Positions 1-9,200 are shown, counted from the first letter of the stretch. The stretch: 34,513 bases of DNA from Candidatus Falkowiibacteriota bacterium (GCA_016214755.1 JACRNX010000011.1:1-34513), one strand, 5' to 3'. Notes: generated by a model not told the origin, from the sequence alone. A program made the numbers and translations.

Positions 1-38
1 AATATTAGATGATACTTTGCATAATATGTGCTATGTCC

Positions 39-61
39 TTGTCTATAGAATTTCATATACT
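39..61 (+). promoter_or_regulatory. weak promoter candidate upstream of infC
   Basis: A good -10 hexamer TATACT lies at 56-61, but the hexamer 17 nt upstream does not match a -35 box. TTGTCT at 39-44 would pair only with a poorer -10 further downstream (TATTCT at 64-69, spacer 19). The window starts just upstream, so other promoters may lie outside it. Confidence 0.3.
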
Positions 62-96
62 GCTATTCTACCACGAGGATAGCGGGAAGTCTTCAT

Positions 97-116
97 CCAC
101 GGGCTTACGCCCGTGG
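97..116 (+). repeat. perfect GC-rich hairpin in the infC leader
   Basis: Stem CCACGGGC (97-104), loop TTAC, stem GCCCGTGG (109-116). It ends 23 nt before the chosen infC start. No T-run follows at once (GATTAAGATCTG comes first, then TTTTT at 129-133), so it is a poor intrinsic terminator. It could be a leader structure that regulates infC-rpmI-rplT or a dispersed REP-like palindrome. I cannot identify it as an L20 or IF3 autoregulatory leader. Confidence 0.55.
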
Positions 117-139
117 GATTAAGATCTGTTTTTCTAAAA

Positions 140-727
140 ATGAGAAAAGCGTACAAATTTAAAAAAAGGCAGCGCGATGAAAAAAATTTTTCTTGCAACG
201 AACAAATCCGCGCGCCCCAAGTAGCCGTTATTGACGAGGACGGCGTTTCTTTGGGCGCGATGCCGACGCCCAAAGCGCTGCAACTGGCGAATGAACGAGG
301 ATATGATTTGGTTGAGGTTTCTCCCCTGTCCAATCCGCCGGTGGCGAAACTTCTTAATTTTGGCAGTTTTCAATATCAAAGAGAAAAACAAATCAAAAAA
401 CAGCGCCTACAATCCAAAGGATTAGACGTGAAAAATATCAGAATCTCAATAAAAATCGGCGAGCACGACCGCGACGTGAGAATCAGCCAAGCGGATAAAT
501 TTTTAGCCAAAGGCCATAAAATTAAAATCGAGCTGATTCTAAAGGGCCGCGAAATGCAGCATTTCAATTTAGCCAGGGACGCGATGCGATCGTTTCAGCA
601 AGCGCTGACTGAAAAAACGCTAATTGAACAAGATGTTGCCAAACAAGGAAATAAAATATTCATGATTCTAATGCCCGATCGGACAAGAAGCGTGAGTAAA
701 CACGAATCAACTTCAGAATTAAATTAA
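140..727 (+). CDS. infC: translation initiation factor IF-3
   Basis: IF-3 binds the 30S subunit, keeps it apart from 50S and checks start-codon and initiator-tRNA pairing. The N-terminal domain has the family signature NEQIRAPQVAVIDEDG followed by the SLGAMPTPKALQLANERGYDLVEVSP block. The C-terminal domain contains KNIRISIKIGEHD and the KGREMQH segment. The ATG at 140 gives 195 residues, a normal length. An in-frame GTG at 113 lies inside the hairpin at 97-116 and would add nine residues not typical of the family, so I prefer 140. There is no Shine-Dalgarno sequence upstream. It leads the conserved infC-rpmI-rplT order. Identification is certain and the start is likely. Confidence 0.97.
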   Translation: MRKAYKFKKRQRDEKNFSCNEQIRAPQVAVIDEDGVSLGAMPTPKALQLANERGYDLVEVSPLSNPPVAKLLNFGSFQYQREKQIKKQRLQSKGLDVKNIRISIKIGEHDRDVRISQADKFLAKGHKIKIELILKGREMQHFNLARDAMRSFQQALTEKTLIEQDVAKQGNKIFMILMPDRTRSVSKHESTSELN

Positions 728-769
728 AATAAAAGCACTGAAAATAATTAGGTCGTATTGTCTAAGATC

Positions 770-795
770 GTAGGGACAGAATATCATTCTGTCCG
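770..795 (+). repeat. GTAGGGACA hairpin, copy 1 (rpmI leader)
   Basis: Stem GGACAGAAT (774-782), loop ATC, stem ATTCTGTCC (786-794), flanked by GTAG and G. The layout GTAGGGACA-arm-ATC-arm-TGTCCG matches a second copy inside gyrB (23139-23163), where the inner arm bases differ but covary. The hairpin lies 20 nt before the rpmI start. Confidence 0.6.
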
Positions 796-814
796 AATGC
801 GAAACAAACCATTT

Positions 815-1012
815 ATGAATAAATTAAAAACAATCCAAGCAGTCGCTAAAAGATTAAAAGTGACAAAAAATAAAAAAATTTTGAAAAAACGAGTTGGCCA
901 AGATCATTTTAATGCGCGTGAAAGCGGAAAAACCACCCGCCGGAAACGGCGCGCAACCCAGATTAGCGACACGTATTACAAAAATATTAGACGTTTTATT
1001 CCCTATTCGTAA
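815..1012 (+). CDS. rpmI: 50S ribosomal protein bL35
   Basis: A small basic protein of the large subunit, 65 residues from the ATG at 815. The start MNKLKTIQAVAKRLKVTKNKK matches the family's KTKKAAAKRFKVT pattern. It is followed by HFNARESGKTTRRKRR and ends in an RRFIPYS tail like the usual KRLLP. An upstream extension in the same frame (from 758) runs through the GTAGGGACA hairpin and is not part of the protein. The gene lies between infC and rplT, as in most bacteria. No Shine-Dalgarno sequence is visible. The stop codon touches the left arm of the hairpin that fills the gap to rplT. Confidence 0.93.
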   Translation: MNKLKTIQAVAKRLKVTKNKKILKKRVGQDHFNARESGKTTRRKRRATQISDTYYKNIRRFIPYS

Positions 1013-1121
1013 AATACAAGATGTACAGATTTGTACAGATGTACAGATGAAGACATTTTTTATTGATTACTCCCAATTAAGACCTCATCTGTAAATCTGT
1101 ATTAATCAGTAATCTTGTATT
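1013..1121 (+). repeat. word-iterated hairpin A1 between rpmI and rplT (word TACAGAT)
   Basis: Left arm begins AATACAAGAT (1013-1022) and continues with three TACAGAT-like words. The right arm, from about 1080, carries CATCTGTA words and ends ATCTTGTATT (1112-1121). The palindrome fills the spacer from the rpmI stop (1012) to 3 nt before the rplT ATG (1125). Near-homologous copies lie at 13223-13328, 13673-13710 (left arm only) and 18414-18578. Confidence 0.8.
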
Positions 1122-1124
1122 AAT

Positions 1125-1472
1125 ATGTCGCGAGTAAAAACAGCAATCCTTCATCTAAAAAAACGGCGAAAAACATTAAAAGCGGCCAAGGGCTATCGCC
1201 ACGGCCGCAAGCGTTTGATTCGCTTGGCGCGCGTGGCGGTGACTAAAGCCGGCGCTTACGCTTATCGCGACCGGCGCAAGAAAAAACGGGAAAGACGAAC
1301 TCTTTGGCAAGTCCAAATTAATGCCGCGGTTAGGCCGCTCGGACTTAGCTACAATCAGTTCATCAATCTTTTGACTAAAAAGAAAATCGGCTTAGACAGA
1401 AAAATTCTGGCTGATTTGGCGGAACAAAATTTGGCTCTGTTTACAAAAATTGTTGAACAAGTGAAAAAATAA
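1125..1472 (+). CDS. rplT: 50S ribosomal protein bL20
   Basis: bL20 binds 23S rRNA early in 50S assembly and in many bacteria represses its own operon. At 115 residues it is full length. It has the basic N-terminal extension (SRVKTAILHLKKRRKTLKAA, then KGYRHGRKR) and the signature RRKKKRERRTLW followed by INAAVRPLGLSYNQFI. The ATG is 3 nt after a long hairpin and has no Shine-Dalgarno sequence. The gene ends the infC-rpmI-rplT unit and is followed by a terminator-like stem at 1491-1527. Whether L20 autoregulation acts through this hairpin cannot be told from sequence. Confidence 0.97.
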   Translation: MSRVKTAILHLKKRRKTLKAAKGYRHGRKRLIRLARVAVTKAGAYAYRDRRKKKRERRTLWQVQINAAVRPLGLSYNQFINLLTKKKIGLDRKILADLAEQNLALFTKIVEQVKK

Positions 1473-1490
1473 ACATCATCTTCAATAACC

Positions 1491-1527
1491 AAACAACAGC
1501 GTCCGAATTTAATAGACGCTGTTGTTT
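1491..1527 (+). terminator. terminator-like hairpin after rplT
   Basis: Perfect 13-bp stem AAACAACAGCGTC (1491-1503) and GACGCTGTTGTTT (1515-1527) with an 11-nt loop. The stem's own right end supplies a TTGTTTATT tail. It lies 18 nt after the rplT stop and before the tRNA promoter. Confidence 0.7.
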
Positions 1528-1554
1528 ATTCGAGCAATAATGTGGATGCAAAGA

Positions 1555-1583
1555 TTGACTTCAAACGTAATTTCCAATATACT
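1555..1583 (+). promoter_or_regulatory. sigma-70-type promoter of tRNA-Asp
   Basis: TTGACT (1555-1560), 17-nt spacer, TATACT (1578-1583). The tRNA's first base is 24 nt after the -10, which leaves a short 5' leader for RNase P. Confidence 0.8.
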
Positions 1584-1607
1584 GAAATTAATGATTTAAA
1601 TTTACGA

Positions 1608-1686
1608 GGACCGGTGGTGTAGCTTGGTTTAACACATCGCCCTGTCACGGCGAAGAGCGCGGGTTCGAATCCCGTCCGGTCCGCCA
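1608..1686 (+). tRNA. tRNA-Asp (anticodon GTC)
   Basis: The cloverleaf can be built by eye. Acceptor GGACCGG (1608-1614) pairs with CCGGTCC (1676-1682). The D stem is GTGT/ACAC. The anticodon stem TCGCC/GGCGA encloses loop CTGTCAC, with anticodon GTC at 1644-1646. The variable loop is AGAGC. The T stem GCGGG/CCCGT encloses TTCGAAT. Discriminator G1683 is as expected for tRNA-Asp. The 3' CCA is encoded (1684-1686). It has its own promoter and stands alone. Confidence 0.97.
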
Positions 1687-1757
1687 CAGTTTGGAGGTCA
1701 GCTGATAGAAATTAGAGGTTAAAAAATGCCGACTCTTTTCTCGCTTACAATTAATTT

Positions 1758-1786
1758 TTGATTTATTTTCTTAATTGTGCTATTAT
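1758..1786 (+). promoter_or_regulatory. promoter of hicBA
   Basis: TTGATT (1758-1763), 17-nt spacer, TATTAT (1781-1786). The predicted start point (about 1793-1795) coincides with the hicB ATG, so the transcript would be leaderless or nearly so. In the wider family HicB often represses this promoter, but no clear operator palindrome is visible. Confidence 0.6.
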
Positions 1787-1794
1787 TTCGTTAT

Positions 1795-2019
1795 ATGAGA
1801 AATATTAATTTTACAGCCTACATCGAACAAGACGAAGATGGCATGTTTATCGGTTCAGTGCCATCCATTCCTAGCTGTTACGCCCAGGGTAAAACTCAAA
1901 AAGAACTACTGGATAATCTACAAGAAGTTCTAAAATTGTGTTTACGGAATTTAGATACTAAACCTTTTGATAAAACAAAATTTGTCGGTATCCAGAATTT
2001 AAAACTCAAACATGCCTAA
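1795..2019 (+). CDS. hicB: HicB-type antitoxin
   Basis: 74 residues. The fold is the partial RNase H-like HicB domain: FTAYIEQDEDGMFIGSVPSI, then CYAQGKTQKELLDNLQEVLKLCL, matching the family's pattern of exposure to a substrate-like pocket without catalysis. It should bind and neutralise HicA. I use the ATG at 1795. An in-frame GTG at 1777 lies within the promoter spacer and is unlikely. No DNA-binding ribbon-helix-helix or helix-turn-helix tail is visible, since the C-terminus is only a short basic segment. The hicA gene overlaps its last 8 nt. The family call is confident; the activity is inferred. Confidence 0.85.
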   Translation: MRNINFTAYIEQDEDGMFIGSVPSIPSCYAQGKTQKELLDNLQEVLKLCLRNLDTKPFDKTKFVGIQNLKLKHA

Positions 2020-2251
2020 ACTTGTTCCTATTAAACCGAAACGGCTAATAAAAATCCTCCTATCGCTAGAATTTACCAAACGTGATGCCGAAGGGTCTCA
2101 CGTCTTTTTTGCTCATCCTGACGGCCGAACTACCGTCATTCCATTACACAACAGAGATATCAGCCGCGGTCTTCTAAGAAAAATCCTTAACGATATCCAA
2201 CTGTCTGTGGATGAATACGAAAAATTAAGAACAAAAAATACTAATCATTGA
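2012..2251 (+). CDS. hicA: HicA-type mRNA interferase toxin
   Basis: 79 residues. HicA toxins have a double-stranded-RNA-binding-like fold and cleave mRNA using one histidine. Here that is the His of EGSHVFFAHPDG, followed by RTTVIPLHNRDISRGLLRKIL, the core of the family. The N-terminal KRLIKILLSLEFTKRD helix is also typical. The gene overlaps hicB by 8 nt, which favours coupled translation. The order is antitoxin then toxin. It looks intact. No attachment-site duplication of the neighbouring tRNA is seen. Confidence 0.88.
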   Translation: MPKLVPIKPKRLIKILLSLEFTKRDAEGSHVFFAHPDGRTTVIPLHNRDISRGLLRKILNDIQLSVDEYEKLRTKNTNH

Positions 2252-2268
2252 TTCAATATTCTTATCCT

Positions 2269-2352
2269 ATGCCTCGAAAAAATATCAAGCGCGGCACTGG
2301 CGTTAAAGTGCCAAAAATAAAAAAATGGCTCCGCGGCGGAAAAACCAGATAA
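2269..2352 (+). CDS. 27-residue very basic peptide, unrecognised
   Basis: An ATG at 2269 opens a 27-codon frame ending TAA at 2350-2352. The peptide begins MPRKNIKRGTGVKVPKIKK, ends WLRGGKTR and has no acidic residue. It lies 17 nt after hicA and is followed within 20 nt by a good terminator, so it is probably on the hicBA transcript. The size and charge recall small ribosomal proteins such as bTHX, but the sequence does not clearly match, so I give no function. It could be chance, although the start-stop-terminator spacing argues for a gene. Confidence 0.4.
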   Translation: MPRKNIKRGTGVKVPKIKKWLRGGKTR

Positions 2353-2368
2353 CCGACGTCCGCGCATA

Positions 2369-2403
2369 AAAAAATCCCTCGTTTATCAGGGATTTTTTTT
2401 ATT
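2369..2403 (+). terminator. bidirectional intrinsic terminator
   Basis: Stem AAAATCCCT (2371-2379) and AGGGATTTT (2388-2396), loop of 8, with T-runs on both strands (ATTTTTTTT on +, a run of T before TATGCG on -). It separates the + strand hicBA region from the - strand gene ending at 2438. Confidence 0.88.
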
Positions 2404-2437
2404 TCGATGTCCAGCGAGGAATGCATATATGCGTTCC

Positions 2438-2686
2438 CTACTCTTTTATTTTTTCGACCACCTGCTCCAACAAACCAAACTTATCCAGCGAATAAATAAC
2501 CAACAGCGCCAGCAGCGCGATCACGATCCAAAATAAAACGATTTTCCATTTTGATTTCCACCAATCAACTTTCTGGATAATCTCACCGCGATAGACGCGG
2601 TATAAAATCAAACCGACCCAATAAGCGACGACTAAAGCCGCGCCGGCGAGAATTTTTTTATAATTTTCATTTAAGAAATCCAACAT
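2438..2686 (-). CDS. small membrane protein with two TM segments, unrecognised
   Basis: 82 residues. Two hydrophobic stretches (about 12-32, ILAGAALVVAYWVGLILY, and 47-70, WKIVLFWIVIALLALLVIYS) are joined by a basic, Trp-rich loop (GEIIQKVDWWKSKWK). The C-terminus is short and charged (LEQVVEKIKE). It is the last gene of the - strand block before the terminator at 2369-2403. No family is recognised. A helical-hairpin membrane topology is likely. Confidence 0.6.
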   Translation of the reverse strand: MLDFLNENYKKILAGAALVVAYWVGLILYRVYRGEIIQKVDWWKSKWKIVLFWIVIALLALLVIYSLDKFGLLEQVVEKIKE

Positions 2687-2730
2687 ATCGATAATTATAG
2701 GGTTTTCTCTTTAGCTATTGCGTACTCCAA

Positions 2731-2739
2731 GGGGGGGGG
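2731..2739. other. nine-base G homopolymer
   Basis: GGGGGGGGG in the non-coding spacer, 7 bases before the palindromic element at 2746-2841. It is a slippage-prone run and possibly an assembly uncertainty. No gene reads through it. Confidence 0.9.
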
Positions 2740-2745
2740 CCGCTC

Positions 2746-2841
2746 GTCATTGCGAGGAGTTAGACGACGAAGCAATCTCGAGATTATACGCGCTGGGATT
2801 GCTTCGTCGCCCCGACGTACGTCGGGGCTCCTCGCAATGAC
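2746..2841. repeat. three-hairpin palindromic element, copy 1 (CATTGCGAG ends)
   Basis: Terminal inverted repeats GTCATTGCGAGGAG (2746-2759) and its exact complement (2828-2841). Inside lie a 13-bp hairpin CGACGAAGCAATC (2765-2777) / GATTGCTTCGTCG (2797-2809) and an 18-bp self-complementary segment CCCCGACGTACGTCGGGG (2810-2827). A second copy lies at 33471-33580. Similar elements are widespread in environmental bacterial genomes (from memory). No coding capacity. Confidence 0.85.
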
Positions 2842-2907
2842 CGTAGGACATCTTTCGCTTCACGAAATTAGCTCACTATTGCGTTAAAAGTCAAAATTTG
2901 ACTTAGG

Positions 2908-3033
2908 TTAAAATCCGGCAATAGCGAAATTATCCGTCAACACCCGATAAACAAGCCAAAGACCAAGCGCCGCGAAACAAATCAGCGCGTAAAAAATAAT
3001 TGATAACGTGTGAAATTTGTGGCGCCGGCGCAT
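2908..3033 (-). CDS. 41-residue single-TM protein, unrecognised
   Basis: The frame opens at the ATG complementary to 3031-3033 and ends at TAA (2908-2910). The peptide is a basic head (MRRRHKFHT), a hydrophobic segment (LSIIFYALICFAALGLWLVY) and a short polar tail (RVLTDNFAIAGF), a typical single-span topology with a cytoplasmic basic N-terminus. It lies between the giant surface protein and the 82-residue membrane protein on the same strand. The MITE-like element at 3033-3214 begins exactly at its start codon. There is no Shine-Dalgarno sequence. Coding status rests on composition and position only. Confidence 0.5.
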   Translation of the reverse strand: MRRRHKFHTLSIIFYALICFAALGLWLVYRVLTDNFAIAGF

Positions 3034-3214
3034 ATGGACATCACATTATGAAAACGCACTAAGAAATAAGAGAAAATCGATGAGCTGCGAAGTTTTGGAG
3101 CGTGAAAAAATTTGAGTCGTAGCCATAGCTACGATGAAAATTTTTTCCGCGAAAAACAAGCGGATCGCGATTTTTGCTATTTATGGAGTTCGTTTTCATA
3201 ATGTGATGTTCATA
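3033..3214. mobile_element. 182-bp MITE-like element, full copy
   Basis: Terminal inverted repeats of 27 bp with 25 matches: 3033-3059 and 3188-3214, core CATCACATTATGAAAACG. An internal hairpin TCGTAGC-CATA-GCTACGA is flanked by GAAAAAATTT / AAATTTTTTC. No ORF. The first ~143 bp recur with one mismatch at 17506, same orientation. Both ends read TA, compatible with (but not proof of) TA-target insertion as in Tc1/mariner-IS630 MITEs. The element fills the gap between the giant gene's stop and the 41-residue ORF's start. Confidence 0.8.
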
Positions 3215-3220
3215 GAGTCC

Positions 3221-6200
3221 TTAATTTTCTTTTGTTAACGTATCCACTCGATAAAAATCTTCGTGCAATTCATTTTGATTTACTTCCTTCAGCTCGCCCA
3301 TAAACTTTTCTTCTTCGGGGCGGACTAAACGTTTCGCGCCAGCGACTTCCGCCTCTTCCGCCCGACTTAAATCTGAACGCAAAGTAAGAGGTTTTTCCTC
3401 CGCCTGCGCCTGTTCGACTCCTTTGCCCAAATGATGCGGCTTCAAATAAAAATCATCAACCAAATATCCGGATTTTTCCGCGGACAAATTATAACGCTCT
3501 GTCCGCTTCGGATAATAACCAACTTTTTCCGCAGTCATATAATATTCCTCGTTGCCGACCAAAAAAGCGTACCGGCCTTTTCCATCTGTTATCTGCGAAT
3601 CGAGGAGCTTGTTAAACTTGGTGTCAAAAACGCGGACAATCGAACGCGCGATCGCTGACTTTCGTTCAACATCTTTCACCGTGCCCCAGCTCTTTGGTTT
3701 TTCTCCCAATCCTAATTTTTTAAATATCCCGTACATCGCGATTTGCCCTGCCGCCACTCCTGCTACCCACCATGACGGACTAACCGCGAACGAAATAATC
3801 GCCAGCGCCGGTCCGACTAGAGTCAAAACTATTTGCGACCGGCGAACGAAATACATCATCAATTCTGCTTTGGCTTTTTTGAGCATTTTGTGCGGGTCAA
3901 GCGGAATGGCTTTATTCACCGCTTGTTTTTCCGAAAGTTCGATTTCGCCACCGAAATATAAATCTTCAAAACGGCCGTCAATCTTTTCACCAGCTAACAG
4001 CGCGCTGGGAAATTTTAATTCTTTTTTCTCAACGACAATGAAATATTGACCCTGATTCAAAATAAATTCATAACGGCCTTGCTTGTCAGTCACTCTGGTG
4101 CCGACTATTCGCCGCGTTTTCGAGTCGTAAACGCGGACAATCGCCAAATCCACCGGCTGTTTTGTCGCCGCGTTGTAAACTATTCCCCAACCAAATTTCT
4201 TTCTTCGCGCCAGCAGGAAAAACGGCTGGGTGAATAAAAATTGCAAATAAGTCAGCGCCGACGCGCCGGAGACGCCGGTCGCGCCGACCGTCGCCACCGT
4301 CGCCACTGAAGTCGCTGTCACCACGGCCATGGCCGGTTCTTTTGTTGTATCATTAACTTTTTCTACTATTCGATTATCCAAAGTCGCCTGTTTAATTTGT
4401 TTTGTCGTTTTGACAACGCCCTCGGCCGCGGCTTTAACTTGTTGCGTCGCGGCTTCAACATCAATACCCGTAATGCCGCTCAATATGGACGCCGCTTCGT
4501 TTATTATTTTTCCCATGACCGCTGACTGCATTATTTTTTCTGTTGCGTACGCGAGTTCCAGCGCCTTCTCCTCGTCGGTTTTCTCCCATTCTGGCTTGTT
4601 CTCTATGGCGCTGATCATTAATTCTATTTCTTTTTTTGTTTTTTCAACTTCTATTTCCGTCATTGCTCCTTCGCCGCTTATCGGTACCGCTGTTTGTTCC
4701 CCTGTTCCGACACCAATTTCTTCAATCGGCGCTATTTCTTTTTTCGGCACAAATACAATTGGTTTTGGCTCCTCGACGGGTTTCAGTTCTTCGACGGGTT
4801 TCGGCTTCTCAACGGGCTTCGGCTCCTCGACGGGTTTCGGCTCTTCGACGGGCTTCGGCTCTTCGACGGGCTTCGGCTTCTCAACGGGCTTCGGCTCTTC
4901 TACGGGTTTCGGCTTCTCAATAGGCTTCGGCTCTTCAACAGGCGCCAGCGCCACGTTAAACGCTTTTTCGTTCGCGGTCGCGGACATATTGCCTGCCAGG
5001 TCAATCGCTTTAACGGAAATTTTATGGTCGCCTGGAATTAAAATCGCGCTGAAATCATAAATCCAATTATTCGCCGAGACCGCGATTGTATCCACGTAAA
5101 TCGCGCCGTCAATGTACAGCATAATATATTTCGCGTCTGCTTTGACTTCTCCCTGCACTGCTAAACTCGATTTCAACTTTTCGCCGAATGAAGCGACTGA
5201 TTTGACTTGGATTAAATTTATCAGCGGCGATTCTGGCGCGGCCGTGTCAACGACAATCGTGTGTTTTTTTGAATACGCGCCGCCGCTAACAAGATAAATT
5301 ACGTGCGCCCCATCGTTTAACGCCGGGCTCACTTTCCAAACAAAGCTTTTATCCGACTGCGAAAGTAATTGATACGCGTTAACGTCATCAATAAATATTT
5401 TGACAGCCATCGCGCCTTCATTGGTCGTGCCAATAATATACGGCTGATTATTATTTAAAAGCGAACCGTCTTTTGGCTCTGACAAAATCGGCGCTGGATA
5501 TTGCAAATTATATTCGCTGTCGTCGCTGGCGCTGTCGCAGCCCGGATCCAGCAAATCAACATAGCCATCACTGTCATTGTCTTTGCCGTCACTACACTGA
5601 TAGATCACTGCCGTTGGCTGTACTGGCGTATCCGGCGTTTGATTATCATGGGACACACTCAACGTACTCAAGCTCCCAGCAGTTGAAAAACTCGTTTCAA
5701 TTCCATCAGCGTTTCTCGCTTTTACGCGGAAGGAATATGGCGTGCCGGCGGTCAATCCACTGCTTTGCCATGAATTCGTTTGAATCCAGCCAGAGTTCGT
5801 CGCCGCGGTTACATTTTCAAAATATAAGCCAGAGTTTCCGGTAGTTAAATTCGAAAATGTACCTGACGCCGTGACAGTAATATAGTTTGACGTTGTTGTT
5901 GCCGCGCTGACGCCGGTCGGCGTGTTTTGCGCCGTGTAATAACTTGCCGTCGCCGCTGTTGTTTCAATGCTGTCACCGTTTCTCGCTTTCACCCTGAATC
6001 CATATTGGGTATTGGCGGATAAAGAAGCGCTGTTCCAACTATTTACCTGCAACCAACCCGAGTTGCTGGATGTCGTCGTGTTTTCAAAATATAATCCTGA
6101 ATTACTGCTAGTTAAATTATCTAACGTGCCGTCCGCGGTAAGCGTAATGGAATCAGCGGCCAGCGCGCTTTTTGAAATCCCGGTCGGCGCGTTTTGGGCG

Positions 6201-9200
6201 GTAAAATAATTAGCGCTGGCGGTTGTTGTCTCGTCAGCATCGCCATTGCGCGCTTTGGCTTGAAATGTGTACTGGCGATTGGCGAGCAAGCTAGAACTTA
6301 TCCAAGAATTCGTTTGCGTCCAGCCGGAATTCGTGCTTTCACTGGTATTGGAAAAATATAATCCAGAACTAGCGCTTGTTAAATTAGAAAACGTGCCTGT
6401 CGCGGCAATGGTCAAAGAATTGACGGACAACGCGCTCTTGCTTACCGCGGTCGGCGCGTTTTGCGCGGTGTAAGCGGTCGTCTGTGCCGCTGATGTTTCT
6501 ACTAACGAATTATCGCGCGCCTTGACCGATAAAGTAACGGCCGTGTTGGCGGAAAGTCCGTTTTGATTCCAAAAAGCATTCGTCGTCCAGCCGCTATTAT
6601 CCGCCGGCGCGGCTGTGCTCGCGTAATAATCCTTCTGCGTGCCGCCGGACGCCCAAGTCCATTTCATGGCCGCGGTGGTCTGCGAACTGGCGTCATGGCC
6701 CAAACTGACCGGAATGCTGGCGCCGCTGCCGGACGCGGTGTACGCGCTGGTAGTCGTTGAAGCAATGCCTTCATCGCTTCCCTCTGCCCGCACATAAACA
6801 GAATACTGCGTGTTGATTATTAAGCTTTGCTGTGTATATTGACTGGTGGTCGAACCGACATTCCCAACTAACGTATTATCGCTTAAATAAATTTTGTAAT
6901 CCGACGCTTGAGCGACATCACTCCAATCCCAAGTAATCGAAGTCGTGGTTTGCGCGATCGCCGTCAAACCCGTTGGCTGGGCCGGCGGCATTGTTATCTG
7001 GCTGGTTTCCGGCGAAGATGTTGTATTTAAATTTCCTCCAAGATTATATGATGAAAAACGGAATTTATAGCAAACTTTCGGCGAGAGTCCGCTTACCGTG
7101 TAAGGCGATGCCTGTAAAGTAGACGCATTGTCATAAACCGTGGTGTCATATCCATTACAACCAGTGTCCTGTTCAATTTTTAAACCAGTCGGCGTGCCAC
7201 TGGCATAGGCCCAAGATAACCGCGCTTTATAAGTGCTCACGTCAGTCGCGTTCACCGCCCCTGCGCTCGTCACTTGTGGCGCGTTCGTGTAGGCGGCTAA
7301 TTCCGTGGCATTCGCTTTGTTTCCATAATTATCATAAGTCCAAATGTTCGCCACATACTGGGTGTTCGCCGACAAAGTAGCAATTTGGGTGGTATTGCCA
7401 GCAGTATAAGAAGCAGTCGCGATTGTGGTATGCAAAGTATCTGTCTCGGCCACGCCGGACGCCGCTTGCTTGTAGTATATTTTGTAATTATTAATATTCG
7501 TGTCACTGCCCGCGGCGCCCAAGGTGAAAGTAATGGAGTCCGTCGCTCGACTGCTAACAGTCAGACTGCCGCTGGCGACTGGATTTGAATTATCCACTTC
7601 AAAATTCGCTGACGCCTGCGCCGTGCCATCGGCAATGCTGTCATTCGGCGTTACGCGCACTTTAATGTCCGACTGGTCAGTGTTATTCAACGTTCCGTTC
7701 CCGTTTGACGCTGATTGCGTATCCCAAACAATCGTCAAAGCAATACTGCCAGCGCTTGTGTCAATAGCGTTGACTGAACCGATTTGATATGTTTGCGCGT
7801 CGTCTAAATCAACTGAACCAGAACTCGGGGTCGCTGACACCAAATCAGGGTCATACCAATTTGTTCCGCCGTCATCCGAATATTCGATTTTTAATTTTGT
7901 GTTTTCCGAGTTCGCGTCGGAAATCGCGGTGGAGAAAGTAATTTTTCCCGTGTCATCTGTTGATTGAGTAATGCTGGCCGGCGTTGTCGCCACCGGCACG
8001 CTGTTCGGTAAACTGGATATTTGCATGTATTGGTCGTACGTGCCCAACGCGGCGCCGCTGGACAATACTGCCCGCAGACAATACGTTGTATTGTTCGGCG
8101 CAGTGTTGTCGTAAAGCGCGAAATCCCAAAGACCATCTTGGCCAGCGGTAATCGCGGCCGTTGAATTAGTAAAATTGTTCGACTCTTCGTATGTCTGCGC
8201 TTGCACTGTGTGCGCGCCGTGCGTCGGGTCATTGGCGTTCACAGTCAAATTCGCGCCGTCCGCGGGCGTGGCGTTATTTTTATACGCCAGCGCCGTGGTG
8301 CCATCTACATCCGTGTAAGCCGCCGGTGTGCCGCCAGTCGGACTGGCGCAAGTGCCGGTTCCTTTGCCGACAAATTGTAATTTAAAATTTTGATTGGAAA
8401 CGTAAAGATTGCCGCCAGCGACATGCAAAAGCGTCCTCAAACGCACTGCTTGTCCATCAGCGGTCATGGTATAGGCCGTGTCTTGCGCCGCTAACGCCGC
8501 GCCCACGTCTGTCGAATCAGCGTTCGTATAAGCGCGAAACGCGGATTGATTATATGTTTTAAAATTCCAGGCCGCGTAGCGGTAAGTGCCGGTATTGGCG
8601 TTGACCGTCGTGTCTGTCCCCAAAGAAAAACCATCAGAGCCAAGAGCGGTTACAATGCCAGTGCCATTCGCCACATTAGAAAAATATTGATTGCCATTTC
8701 CCGTCAAAGTACTTGTCCGCAAGACGCCATTCACCGCGGTTGACCGTTTAATCCACAGCATATCCGGTTGAAATCCGACGCCAGTGATATCGCGAGCCAC
8801 GCCGGTCCCAGTATACGACACGACCACAAAATTTGAACTGGTTTTGAAAGAAAACCAATAATGCATAACCTGTAAACCATTGACGCCATCATTCGTGCCC
8901 AATTGAAATCCATCAGAATTAAATGTCTGAATTAAATTCGCCGCGTCGGCGCTGGCATTGAAATAATATGCGTTATCAGTTGTTTCAACAGACGTTCTCC
9001 AAACAGCAGATCGTATGGAGTTTGCTTTTATTACCACCAAATTGGGAGTCATCCCTGTTCGCAAAATATTCATACTATCAAGACCCGTGCCTGGCGGCAT
9101 ATAAGCGCCAACGCTGAAATCAGCCGCGCCAGACGCGTCATATGGGTCAAAAGCATTGCCAAACGCTTCCCAATAATAAGTATCAGCATTGGTATTTACT

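Noticed and set aside
97-116. L20 / IF3 autoregulatory leader
   Set aside because: Only one simple hairpin is visible; the pseudoknot or rRNA-mimic parts of known L20 leaders could not be identified.
758-814. N-terminal extension of rpmI
   Set aside because: It runs through the GTAGGGACA hairpin and is absent from the L35 family; the ATG at 815 gives the normal length.
1608-2352. Genomic island integrated at tRNA-Asp
   Set aside because: hicBA lies next to the tRNA, but no integrase and no repeat of the tRNA 3' end were seen.
4329-5060. 243-codon + strand frame opposite the giant surface gene
   Set aside because: It is the antisense of the Pro/Lys/Glu repeat and neighbouring Ala-rich segments; its Ser/Gly/Phe repeats mirror the real - strand array.
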